Below, one piece after another: positions 46,051 through 55,509 of a stretch of DNA of 64,000 nucleotides (positions are counted from its first letter, which is position 1; the number at the start of each line of letters is the position of its first letter). Source of the stretch: Scolanthus callimorphus (taxonomy: Eukaryota; Cnidaria; Anthozoa; Actiniaria; Edwardsiidae); contig CM066925.1 of the NCBI GenBank assembly GCA_033964015.1, forward strand, positions 8,408,435 to 8,472,434, in the 5' to 3' direction. The position numbers and the translations under genes are program-made. The notes beneath the pieces are model-generated. The model saw nothing but the letters and a program-made list of their open reading frames with translations, was not told the origin of the DNA and did no database searches.

Positions 46051-46625
46051 GACGGCCACCTGAGTTGAGGATCTCCGGCCCTGTTTATTTGGGAATTATC
46101 TCTAAACCCAAGGGAGATATCTGGTATAGCAGGCAGCGGATGGGGGAACATAGAATAGGGCAAATTATGAAGACAATGGCAGCCAAGTCTGGCCTGGCCA
46201 GCTCCACTGGCAAGAGGCTAACAAACCATTCAAGTCGCAAGACATGTGTACAAAAATTAAAGAACGCTGGTGTCCCAAGAGACCAGATCATTGACATCAC
46301 CGGCCACCGGAACATAAGCAGCCTAAATTCTTATGAGGGTGATGATGAAAAAGAAGCTCAAAAGCTTTCCAACATCATTAGTGGTGTCAATCCTCAGCCT
46401 CTGACTCAACAAGCACCAGTACCCCGTAGTCCTCTGATGTCAAGAAACAGCATTGTTCACAATACTACTAATACTTTTACAGGAACTGTGAATTTCTATG
46501 GAGGATTTAGTGGCATGTTTAAACCAAATTGTTCACCTGAGCAACAAGCTCCCAAGCCTGACTCTGAGAGTACCAGCAGATCCTGGAAGCGACTGAGAGT
46601 GATTACAGACTCTGATGAGGACTAA
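46051..46625 (+). CDS. Crypton-type tyrosine recombinase, last exon only
   Basis: An acceptor (ttgcttgaattacag) precedes an open frame to the stop at 46623-46625. It shows the C-terminal catalytic blocks of tyrosine recombinases: HRIGQIMKTMA, then LTNHSSRKTCVQKL (H-x-x-R box) and IIDITGHRNISSLNSY (GHR plus the candidate nucleophile Tyr). A low-complexity tail ends in DSDED. The arrangement NHS-RKT ... GH-N--SL-SY is typical of Crypton-derived domains of the ZMYM/QRICH1/KIAA1958 kind. The N-terminal part with the first catalytic Arg is absent upstream within the segment, so this is an exon fragment. Family function is strand exchange via a 3'-phosphotyrosine; domesticated members may not be catalytic. 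Confidence 0.8.
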
Positions 46626-46671
46626 ATCAGTCATTTGGGATGATATTATCCTAGTGCATGTTCCCTATTGA

Positions 46672-46677
46672 AATAAA
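46672..46677 (+). promoter_or_regulatory. Poly-A signal AATAAA of the recombinase exon
   Basis: AATAAA lies 47 bp after the stop codon, a normal distance for a short 3' UTR. Confidence 0.6.
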
Positions 46678-46929
46678 ATTGTAATACCAAAAAATTCTAA
46701 ATTCCCAGGACTTTTATTTCATTGCCAAAATTGGATATTTAATATTTCAAGGCCTTTCAATGATATTTATCACTGTATATTTGTCTTCATTTTAGACAAA
46801 AAATATGTTTTTATATATAATTCTATAAAATGATATCATTATAAAATATTTTTGATGATATTTTTATACTGTATCTTCTGAGAAATAAAGATTTATATTT
46901 CTCTTGCATGAAATGCTATACAATTAATA

Positions 46930-47090
46930 AATAGCAGGACTCCATGCTTGTCCAATTAAGAAAAAATTGGATTCAAAAATTCCTCGGAACTCCAAATTGG
47001 ACTCGGCCTGCGGCCTCGTCCAATTTTGGACTTCCTCTGAATTTTCTCATCCAATTTTTTCTTAATTGGACAGCATGGAGTCCTATTATA
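46930..47090. repeat. Foldback element, CTCG loop (lone copy)
   Basis: aggactccatgcttgtccaa on the left and ttggacagcatggagtcct on the right; arms of about 70 bp around ggactcggcctgcggcctcgtcc at about 47010-47032. Confidence 0.9.
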
Positions 47091-47093
47091 TAT

Positions 47094-47936
47094 ACTAATT
47101 TGCACTCCAAAAAGTAATTGCACTCAAATGAGTGCAGGTATTTCATGAAGCTGATTGGCTAAATAAACAATGGATTTTGCGAACGAGCCAATCAAATGCG
47201 CGCTAGCTGTCAAGCCACTCAATCTGTTTGAGCCTTGTCAACAAGATCGGAGATCGGCTCTGGATGTGGAAGGAGAAAATCGGTTCCTTTTCATGAAAAT
47301 TATCTTCCGAAACTTGTGGAAATGAAAATGTGAATTCCTTATGGATTTGAGCAAGACTTGTTAAAGTTTTCATTCTTTGTTATGGAAGGATATGAAGGGA
47401 AATCTTCGTTGACTGCGAATCTAGCAGTGGGAAATGCCAGCGATGAAAATGAACTAGAAGTCTACAAGAACACATGCGATACGGACAGTTTTCCGGATCA
47501 AATTCCTGTAAAATCTTGGTTGTTTAGCTGTTACAAGAAAGTTTACACAAGAGAAGACTTCAGGTATGTCTTCTGTGGAAGTTTACCTAGCTATGTTCAC
47601 CTTTCTGGACAATATTCTGCCCGTTTTTGGTGACAAATGCACAAGCAACTAAGCGTTCAAAAGCAATTCAAACTGAAAGAAACCAACCAATTAACTAATT
47701 AATACAGCCTCTCTTATGTTATTTTCCCTTGGAATCTGAAATAAAGTTTATGATTGTCAAAACAGAATTCCACCTGCTTCTTGCATAAAATAAATTTGTT
47801 GTATCAGTATATTTATGTCAAGTTAGGTTTCGTAAACTTTGCTCGCTTGTCTCGCACGCGTTCAGTGCATTTGTGCCCGCTGCAAATAAGGTCTTTCTCT
47901 GAAATGGTTTGCATCCATATTATTAATAAGTAATCA
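47094..47936. mobile_element. TIR element upstream of copy 4, left end lost
   Basis: It retains the long-form interior and the right end tttgcatccatattattaa, but the left TIR was removed with the exon A 5' part. Its plus-strand frame is at 47358-47633. A foldback follows at 47937-48094. Confidence 0.75.
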
Positions 47937-48094
47937 TACGACTATTCTCGTTCAATTTGGGATTAATTACACTCGTGAGTTTTTCAAAAAGCTCAAATTG
48001 CACTCCCCCTAACGGGCTCGTGCAATTTCGATACTTTTTGAAAACTCACTCGTGCAATTAATCCCAAATTGAACTCGAAGTCGTATGATTACCT
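47937..48094. repeat. Foldback element, CTCG loop (unit 4)
   Basis: Same as 36851-37020, with a few substitutions in the loop (cactccccctaacgggctcg), which break the loop symmetry. Confidence 0.9.
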
Positions 48095-48750
48095 ATACTA
48101 ACAACTTAATATTCAAGTTTTTACATCAGTTGTTGTGCAGTTATCCGTTGAAGTTAAAAATGAACATATTTCTGGAATATATCATTTAAGGTATTTTATC
48201 GGGGTGCATACGAGTATGCAACTACTCATAGTCGCATTTTATCATGATTCAATCAAAAAAGGTTTTCACAAGTAGAAATCGAAAGTTTCGTGAGCCGACG
48301 ACATCTAGCTTCACTTCGTCACACAGGAGCGCACTAATATTGTAATCACTGAACCATTCAAAGACAAATAATGTATTAGGATGATTTGCATTAAGAAACT
48401 CAGCCGCAAACTTAGATGATGTGTTCGGCCAACAGGATCAAACAAAATCAACAAGACGGGTGAAGCGACCAAGAAATTTCTTAACTCATTTTGACAAGAT
48501 GACAAATATAGGAAAGCCAAACAAGATTGAAAGTAGACTAGTAGACGATCTAGTTTGCTACGGTCAAATGAACGTAATATCGCAATTGAAAAGACGACAA
48601 ACACACTCATGCGTCAAGAAATGACCATTTAATGTTATTCAAACTTGTTATTAGTTTCTTCCAGTCATTTCACTTATGCTGCTCGCATAATTATCAAACC
48701 GCAGGGCGATATAGACAGAGACCAGACGATTCCCGTGATTGTGGGAACTG

Positions 48751-49042
48751 AATAATAATAATAATAATATAACATTTCTATAGCGCCATTTTCTGAAGCT
48801 CAATGGCGCTTTACAATTATCTGAGTAACTAAAACGAAGAGGTTAACGAAACAAATTACAGTTCAAATATTAAAACGATCTAAAACATCATAAAAAAGAA
48901 GATATAATAATGACAGAAATAACTTTAAAATGACTAAAATAAAATAAAAATATCTAATAAAAATGATTAATAAAAACTAAAAACTAATCATATACCTGTT
49001 TAAAAAGGTGTGTTTTTAGGTTATTCTTAAAAACAGGCAATG
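48751..49042 (-). mobile_element. 5'-truncated LINE 3' end, downstream of copy 5
   Basis: Same insertion as 37695-37985. Confidence 0.8.
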
Positions 49043-49364
49043 TGAAGGTGGGGGAGCTTTTGTTCTATCGCAAACCTTACACGTAGCATCCACAATCATC
49101 ACTCAGAGGTTTTGCGAAAGCTACCGGGTTGCTTAGATGCTTGAGCAGGAGACCGTTTTGAAAACACAACTTAAAAACAGTCGGCGCGTAGTTCTTAGAA
49201 TTTTAGAAACCGCAGAATAAAATGCGAACAAGGAGATCAATAACAATAGATTACATTGCAACAATAGATTACATTGTAACGATAGATCACAATGTAACAA
49301 TAGATAACAATGTAGCAAAAGGTAAGCAACACCTGTGAAACTAGCACCTGTCAAAAAAAAATAT

Positions 49365-52237
49365 CTAGCAAACGGGATGTTTCCAACCTCCAATCTTGTC
49401 AATCCTTGTGAAACAGTATTCAGAAATAAGTAGCTCGTCTTGGCAATGTCGCCGTAAATCACCTTCCAACGAAAGCCCAATGATCCCTGTCAAAAGAATA
49501 CCGCCAGCAGATCCACACTGGGTAATGCTCATTCCTATTGCTTTATCTGTAGGAAGTTTAAATAGATCAGCGGCATTAAGGTACGCGTTAACCGCCAACT
49601 CCCCCCACAGAAATCCTTGAATACAGGATAAGGTTATAATTACCCAGACAGATGGAACAAAACGGTACCAGGAAGCCATAGCAAAGAACAGAGCTTGTAC
49701 AAAAGTTGTCAATGATATCAGCCACACGTTTTTTATGCGAACGGTTGATAATAATGCTGGACAAAAGAGAGAGATAAGCAGTAGCTCTAACCCTCCAATA
49801 GTGCGTCCTATAGCAACGCCAAGAGTATTGAATTTGAAGTGGTCTTCAGGCGAGAAAGGGGCATTTGGAAAGGCCAGTGTTGTAAGAATTGAAAACTGGG
49901 ATATATAGGTAGCAAAATTAGCGACAAAGAGGCAAAGCGTTAAAGGAAAAACGTGCCAACAGATACTGAACCTCCCTTTCCAAGTGCCAGCGGTACTTTT
50001 CATTTCTTTTACTTCTCCGTTTATCTCACTGTCTGTGATTGGTTGGTATTTGGTATATTTGTCCAGCTCCTCTTTGTCTAATGCCACGAAGGCGAGGATG
50101 AAGATGCCAAGGATAGATAATGTACTTGCGAATGTAACACGGGGAGATACGCATGCCCATACTGTCATTCCTATAGAAAAACAAAACAATTTTGTTTTAC
50201 TTTTGGCAATGTGTTAGATCATGAAATGCATCAGTGAATTCGCAATTCTCCCACCAACAGGAGCCTACATCTACTCCACTTAGGACTAGCCATATGCACA
50301 GGAGTAGAAGTGTCTATTTTTAGACCAGTCATTTTAAACGGAAAATTAGTGCATTGAGGGCCTGGCGCGCAGTCACTATGTTCGAAAGAACAATCTTTAT
50401 GTAAGTGTGAGTTCGACGTTACAAGCATAGAAATTCATAGAAATTCGTCATTTGGGCTGCGCTTAGACTTTCCCAAAGTCCGCTGTTTCTTTTTTTTTAT
50501 TGGCTTTTTCTGTACAACGGACTTTTCTCGCTCGCTTCCCGCCAGTTTTTACCTCACTGTCTGTGATTGGTTGGTATTTGGTATATTTGTCCAGCTCCTC
50601 TTTGTCTAATGCCACGAAGGGGGTGTGTTGGAGGTGTGTCTGATAAACATCCAATCCGAGTGAGAGAAAGTTTGACGTCACATTTTACGCCATCGTCGTT
50701 CCTTCGCGCGATTTGAAACGGAAAACATTTTTCGCACAAACAAACATTCTATTGGGCGAAAACATCTTTTGTGTATCAAACGCTGCGCTTCAAAGTCTTT
50801 CCACTTGAAGATCTATTCTGGTGAATTTTCGTCAGCATTTCTTAAGATAAATTTTCCAAAACTAGCATTATAACACGACGAAACCATGCAACAAAAGTCT
50901 TGATTCTTATGTTCAGTTGTTGACAAAATTCACGGCGCGCACTGCTGACGAAGATCACGCCACTTTGAGCGCGCGCTGTTCTGCATTCGTTTTTCGCGGC
51001 AAAAATATGCAAATTAAAATCGAAAGCGTGGGAGCGAAACAAGTCGTACTCTCCCGCGCTCCACCGGGCCGTGTTCTTTTTTTCACATTGTTCTAAGGAA
51101 AAACATAGAGTACGACTTGGGGCAAGTCTAGGCTGCGCTTCACGCACATAAATAATAATAATTTTGTCATTTCCGCCGTGCAGTTGCGCGCATGAATAAT
51201 ATCACTTACAGACTCATCAATAGACGCTTTTCCATCTAACCATACAGTTGAGGTAGCGTATTTCCTGGGCTGCTTTAAAACGGCTTTGTTTACTTTACTA
51301 TACACAAAAAACGTATTGTTCATCTAACCCTTTCTCTGGGGCTTTATGAAATGCGTTTATCAAAATTTGGACGCTCTTCGCGCGCAACGACAGAAGAATG
51401 AGCCCCTCTTTCTGTAAAATGTTTTCTACTAGGTCAAATAGCGTACGGGGGAGGGTGCTATTTCTTGACCTACGACTGGGGGAGGGTCCAATTTTTTTGT
51501 TATGTTCAAGGGGAGGGTCCTAATTTTTTTGGACATAGACATAGACACATTTTATTGGCGCTGTGTAGCACAAACGGTGACATGGGCTCGTTTGCCATAA
51601 AAATAGCAGTTAAAAAAAGAAAAGAAAATGTTCATGTCCTTGCTTAAACAAATAGTAGCACTCCCCCCCCCCCCCCCCCCCGCTAAATAATTACACGTCA
51701 CTTAGTACACTCCTCACAGACCAAAAGCAAATAGCTTTCTGTACGCTCTGCGTACCTATGTTTCCTTTACCGAGATCTTTTATGAATGCCGTATTAGTTA
51801 CCTGTGTAAAGCAAACTGCTCAGTGAATCTCCCGCATTGAGGCCGATTTGAATTGCTGCAGAAGCCTCAGTCTGATGAGATAGCTTTGCCGCCATAACAG
51901 CGAACAGGACAATATTCCAAGAAAGGACTATACCAAGAAGTGCACAAGAAAGTAATTGAAGAGGGATTGACTGCAAGATCACGATAAAGACAGTGCCTAA
52001 AGCCACCAACACCCAGCCAGCCACCATTGATGCATTGTACGGAAACTTAAATATGAGCCACGGAGCAACAAATTTCATCACCAGTGCGGGGACTTCAAAT
52101 GCGACGATGATCAATGTTGAAGGATAATCTGTGCCAGCCAACATGTCTTGAATGGCGAAGAAAAGAACTTTCTGTGGTGTATGGGCACATACTCCAAATA
52201 GAAAAAAACAAAATGCAGTTTTACAGCCTCCTGCCAT
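49365..52237 (-). CDS. CLN3: CLN3/battenin-like copy 5, intact two-exon gene
   Basis: Exon A is 51802-52237 and exon C 49365-50170; intron 50171-51801 has donor CACAG/GTAACT and acceptor TCTATAG/GA. Splicing joins SLLYT-G-MTVWAC in phase 1 and gives 413 aa, close to the 438 of human CLN3. The ATG (gaagacATGG) has a good Kozak context; the frame stays open upstream to 52369, so a longer start is possible. Family landmarks: FLFGVCAHTPQKVLFFAIQD early, GTDYPSTLIIVAFEV, AGWVLVALGTVFIVIL and GIVLSWNIVLFAVMAA in exon A. Exon C has RIKNVWLISL, ASWYRFVPSVWVIITL, GFLWGELAVNAYLNAADL and MSITQCGSAGGILLTGIIGL. Many hydrophobic segments fit the multi-pass MFS-like fold. CLN3 proteins sit in lysosomal or late endosomal membranes and are tied to glycerophosphodiester clearance. 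Confidence 0.9.
50464..51130. mobile_element. MULE-like insertion in intron of copy 5, with exon-derived patch
   Basis: Same element and 9-bp GGCTGCGCT duplication (50455-50463, 51131-51139). It is longer than in copies 2 and 3 because the internal palindrome ccgacctaaatttaggtcgg has been replaced by a 68-bp piece of exon C (50553-50620). Confidence 0.85.
50553..50620 (-). repeat. 68-bp copy of CLN3 exon C inside the intronic transposon
   Basis: ctcactgtctgtgattgg through atgccacgaagg is identical to 50025-50092, which codes for the FVALDKEELDKYTKYQPITD part of exon C of the same gene. It lies in the same orientation, 528 bp away. Confidence 0.95.
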
Positions 52238-52278
52238 GTCTTCACTAATGTATATGACGGCTGTTAATGATAATCTCC

Positions 52279-53172
52279 TTAATAATATGGATGCAAAAAT
52301 TTCTCGATTCTGATTGGTCGAGAGCAGTGCAATTACAAAGTAATTTGCACTCCAAAAAAGTAATTGCACTCAAATGAGTGCAGGTATTTCATGAAGCTGA
52401 TTGGCTAAATAAACAATGGATTTTGCGAACGAGCCAATCAAATGCGCGCTAGTTGTCACGCCACTCAATCTGTTTGAGCCTTGTCAACAAGATCGGAGAT
52501 CGGCTCTGGATGTGGAACGAGAAAATCGGTTCCTTTTCATGAAAATTATCTTCCGAAACTTGTGGAATGAAAATGTGAATTCCTTATGGATTTGAGCAAG
52601 ACTTGTTAAAGTTTTCATTCTTTGTTATGGAAGGATATGAAGGGAAATCTTCGTTGACTGCGAATCTAGCAGTGGGAAATGCCAGCGATGAAAATGAACT
52701 AGAAGTCTACAAGAACACATTAGATACGGACTGTTTTCCGGATCAAATTCCTGTAAAATCTTGGTTGTTTAGCTGTTACAAGAAAGTTTACACAAGAGAA
52801 GACTTCAGGTATGTCTTCTGTGGAAGTTTACCTAGCTATGTTCACCTTTCTGGACAATATTCTGCCCGTTTTTGGTGACAAATGCACAAGCAACTAAGCT
52901 TTCAAAAGCAATTCAAACTGAAAGAAACCAACCAATTAATTAATTAATACAGCCTCTCTTATGTTATTTTACCTTGGAATCTGAAATAAAGTTTATGATT
53001 GTCAAAACAGAATTCCACCTGCTTCTTGCATAAAATAAATTTGTTGTATCAAGTATATTTATGTCAAGTTAGGTTTCGTAAACTTTGCTCGCTTGTCTCG
53101 CACGCGTTCAGTGCATTTGTGCCCGCTGCAAATAAGGTCTTTCTCTGAAATTGTTTGCATCCATATTATTAA
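52279..53172. mobile_element. TIR element upstream of copy 5 (long form) with a 91-codon frame
   Basis: TTAATAATATGGATGCAAA at the left end and its near-perfect inverse at the right end; 894 bp, starting 42 bp upstream of the copy-5 ATG. A plus-strand frame at 52603-52878 (EGYEGKSSLTANLAVG, then SWLFSCYKKVYTREDF) is kept at 47358-47633, and its 3' part survives in the short forms. An AATAAA lies about 105 bp after its stop (52985-52990). I do not recognise the product. The left end includes attctgattggtcgag, a CCAAT-type motif. Confidence 0.75.
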
Positions 53173-53340
53173 TAAGTAATCATACGACTATTCTCGTTCA
53201 ATTTGGGATTAATTACACTCGTGAGTTTTTCAAAAAGCTCAAATTGCACTCGCCCTAACGGGCTCGTGCAATTTCGATACTTTTTGAAAACTCACTCGTG
53301 CAATTAATCCCAAATTGAACTCGAAGTCGTATGATTACCT
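53173..53340. repeat. Foldback element, CTCG loop (unit 5)
   Basis: Same as 36851-37020. Confidence 0.9.
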
Positions 53341-54014
53341 ATACTAACAACTTAATATTCAAGTTTTTACATCAGTTGTTGTGCAGTTATCCGTTGAAGT
53401 TAAAAATGAACATATTTCTGGAATATATCATTTAGGTATTTTACCGGGGTGCATGCGAGTATGCAACTACTCACAGTCGCATTTTATCATGATTCAATCA
53501 AAAAAGGTTTTTCACAAGTAGAAATCGAAAGTATCGTGAGCCGACGACATCTAGCTTCACTTCGTCACACAGGAGCGCACTAATATTGTAATCACTGAAC
53601 CATTCAAAGACAAATAATGTATTAGGATGATTTGCATTAAGAAACTCAGCCGCAAACTTAGATGATGTGTTCGGCCAACAGGATCAAACAAAATCAACAA
53701 GACGGGTGAAGCGACCAAGAAATTTCTTAACTCATTTTGACAAGATGACAAATATAGGAAAGCCAAACAAGATTGAAAGTAGACTAGTAGACGATCTAGT
53801 TTGCTACGGTCAAATGAACGTAATATCGCAATTGAAAAGACGACAAACACACTCATGCGTCAAGAAATGACCATTTTAATGTTATTCAAACTTGTTATTA
53901 GTTTCTTCCAGTCATTTCACTTATGCTGCTCGCATAATTATCAAACCACAGCATAATTATCAAACCGCAGGGCGATATAGACAGAGACCAGACGATTCCC
54001 GTGATTGTGGGAAC

Positions 54015-54308
54015 TAAATAATAATAATAATAATATAACATTTCTATAGCGCCATTTTCTGAAGCTCAATGGCGCTTTACAATTATCTGAGTAACTAAAA
54101 CGAAGAGGTTAACGAAACAAATTTACAGTTCAAATATTAAAACGATCTAAAACATCATAAAAAAGAAGATATAATAATGACAGAAATAACTTTAAAATGA
54201 CTAAAATAAAATAAAAATATCTAATAAAAATGATTAATAAAAACTAAAAACTAATCATATACCTGTTTAAAAAGGTGTGTTTTTAGGTTATTCTTAAAAA
54301 CAGGTAAT
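54015..54308 (-). mobile_element. 5'-truncated LINE 3' end, downstream of copy 6
   Basis: Same insertion as 37695-37985. Here it is followed, 45 bp on, by the TA-flanked transposon at 54353. Confidence 0.8.
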
Positions 54309-55051
54309 GTGAAGGTGGGGGAGCTTTTGTTCTATCGCAAACCTTACACGTATAGTCAGGGAGCAGACACCGAAAAAACCCGCTTTGCTTCAACCATCGC
54401 CACAGTAAAGGTCTGATAGTGGATTCTCAATGAGAAAGACCTCCCGATCAATGCGTGGTAGTTCGTCTGGTCGATTTGTGGTATAAGTCTCGAGTTAAGG
54501 GGATGTTTTAATCCAAGCGAAAAATACCACAGGGTACCCGAGTCTGATTTTTGCCTAAATTTGAATAAAACACGCTTATTGTTTCCAATACTTTGCAAAA
54601 GTAAAAGATAAAGGAGTTTCGACTTACACTTTTTCTATTGTGACTTCTGGCGTATTTTTGGTGAATTTTTCATTAATTTTAAAAGGATCAAAAAAGAAAT
54701 CTTTCGGCTGATACTTTGGGGACCAATAATGACTAATAATGGCAATGATGGGTTGGCAGACAATGTAAAGCGCTTCAACGTAAATTGTCTGAAATACAAA
54801 CAAATTCTAGAAGCAATCAGATGCTAATGACTATACCCTGAGCCTTGTTTCTGTGTACACGAAAGCGAGGCTCGTAGATGGCGGCGCCAATGGACACGCC
54901 ATTGTTTGGCTGTATAAAGTATAAAAATTTGTTTCTAATTAAATTTGCTTGTTAAATTTCTATAGAATCTCTTGCAACATCTGGACTACCGAAGAATTCA
55001 TATTCGGTAATGTCTCTTTTTAAAAAACGAAGTGATATTTGTGTAATATCT

Positions 55052-55167
55052 TTACCCGCGACGCGCTTCGATTTGTTTACGGTGTCGAGTTGCTCAGGAG
55101 AGAGATTTTTCCCCCGTAGCGCATCTCTCTCGACATCGTAAACAATTCAAAGCGTGCCGCGGGTAAA
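55052..55167. repeat. Foldback element inside the 3.2-kb transposon
   Basis: ttacccgcgacgcgcttcga on the left and its imperfect inverse ttcaaagcgtgccgcgggtaa on the right; arms include gtttacggtgtcgag and ctctcgacatcgtaaac. Confidence 0.8.
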
Positions 55168-55509
55168 ATAATCTTTGTTCATTAATAAAGCCGTATAGCA
55201 TGTTCGCCGCGGGCGTAAATATGTTTTGGGACCGAGCGCAGCGAGTGATTCGAGTAATTGCAGTTCTAAGGACACATCACTGTTGAGAAAGAGAGGGAGG
55301 GCTATCATTTGTGGTATTAGTAAAAGACAGAGGACGCCATACACCTGCGGATTTAGCGGATCATAGGTCATAGCCCGCGTGGTAATGTGTTGCACATGCG
55401 CCTTGTTGCAACAACTAGTACTGAAAGCGTGTTCTAAATCCGCAATCCTTCGCTGAAATGTTTCCTCTTCAAGCACGATGCGCCTGACTCTGAGAGCCTG
55501 TGAGTACAT
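55147..55509 (-). other. Unrecognised 120-codon frame inside the transposon
   Basis: The translation has a charged helical start (RIVLEEETFQRRIADLEHAF) and a hydrophobic middle (GVLCLLLIPQMIALPLF). I do not recognise the family and see no splice-linked partner. It could be a captured host exon or chance. Confidence 0.25.

Larger units (their letters stand above)
44705..47093. other. Foreign segment replacing the 5' end of copy 4
   Basis: Compared with copies 3 and 5, the sequence between exon A (after ataacagcgaacag) and the TIR element (resuming at atttgcactccaaaaa) is replaced. The segment holds the 61-bp direct repeats, a (cccaaaccttatctc)n minisatellite at about 45238-45365, a small MITE, a recombinase exon with a poly-A signal, and a foldback. 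About 0.33 kb of exon A and about 0.1 kb of upstream DNA are missing, so this is a replacement and not a simple insertion. Confidence 0.75.
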
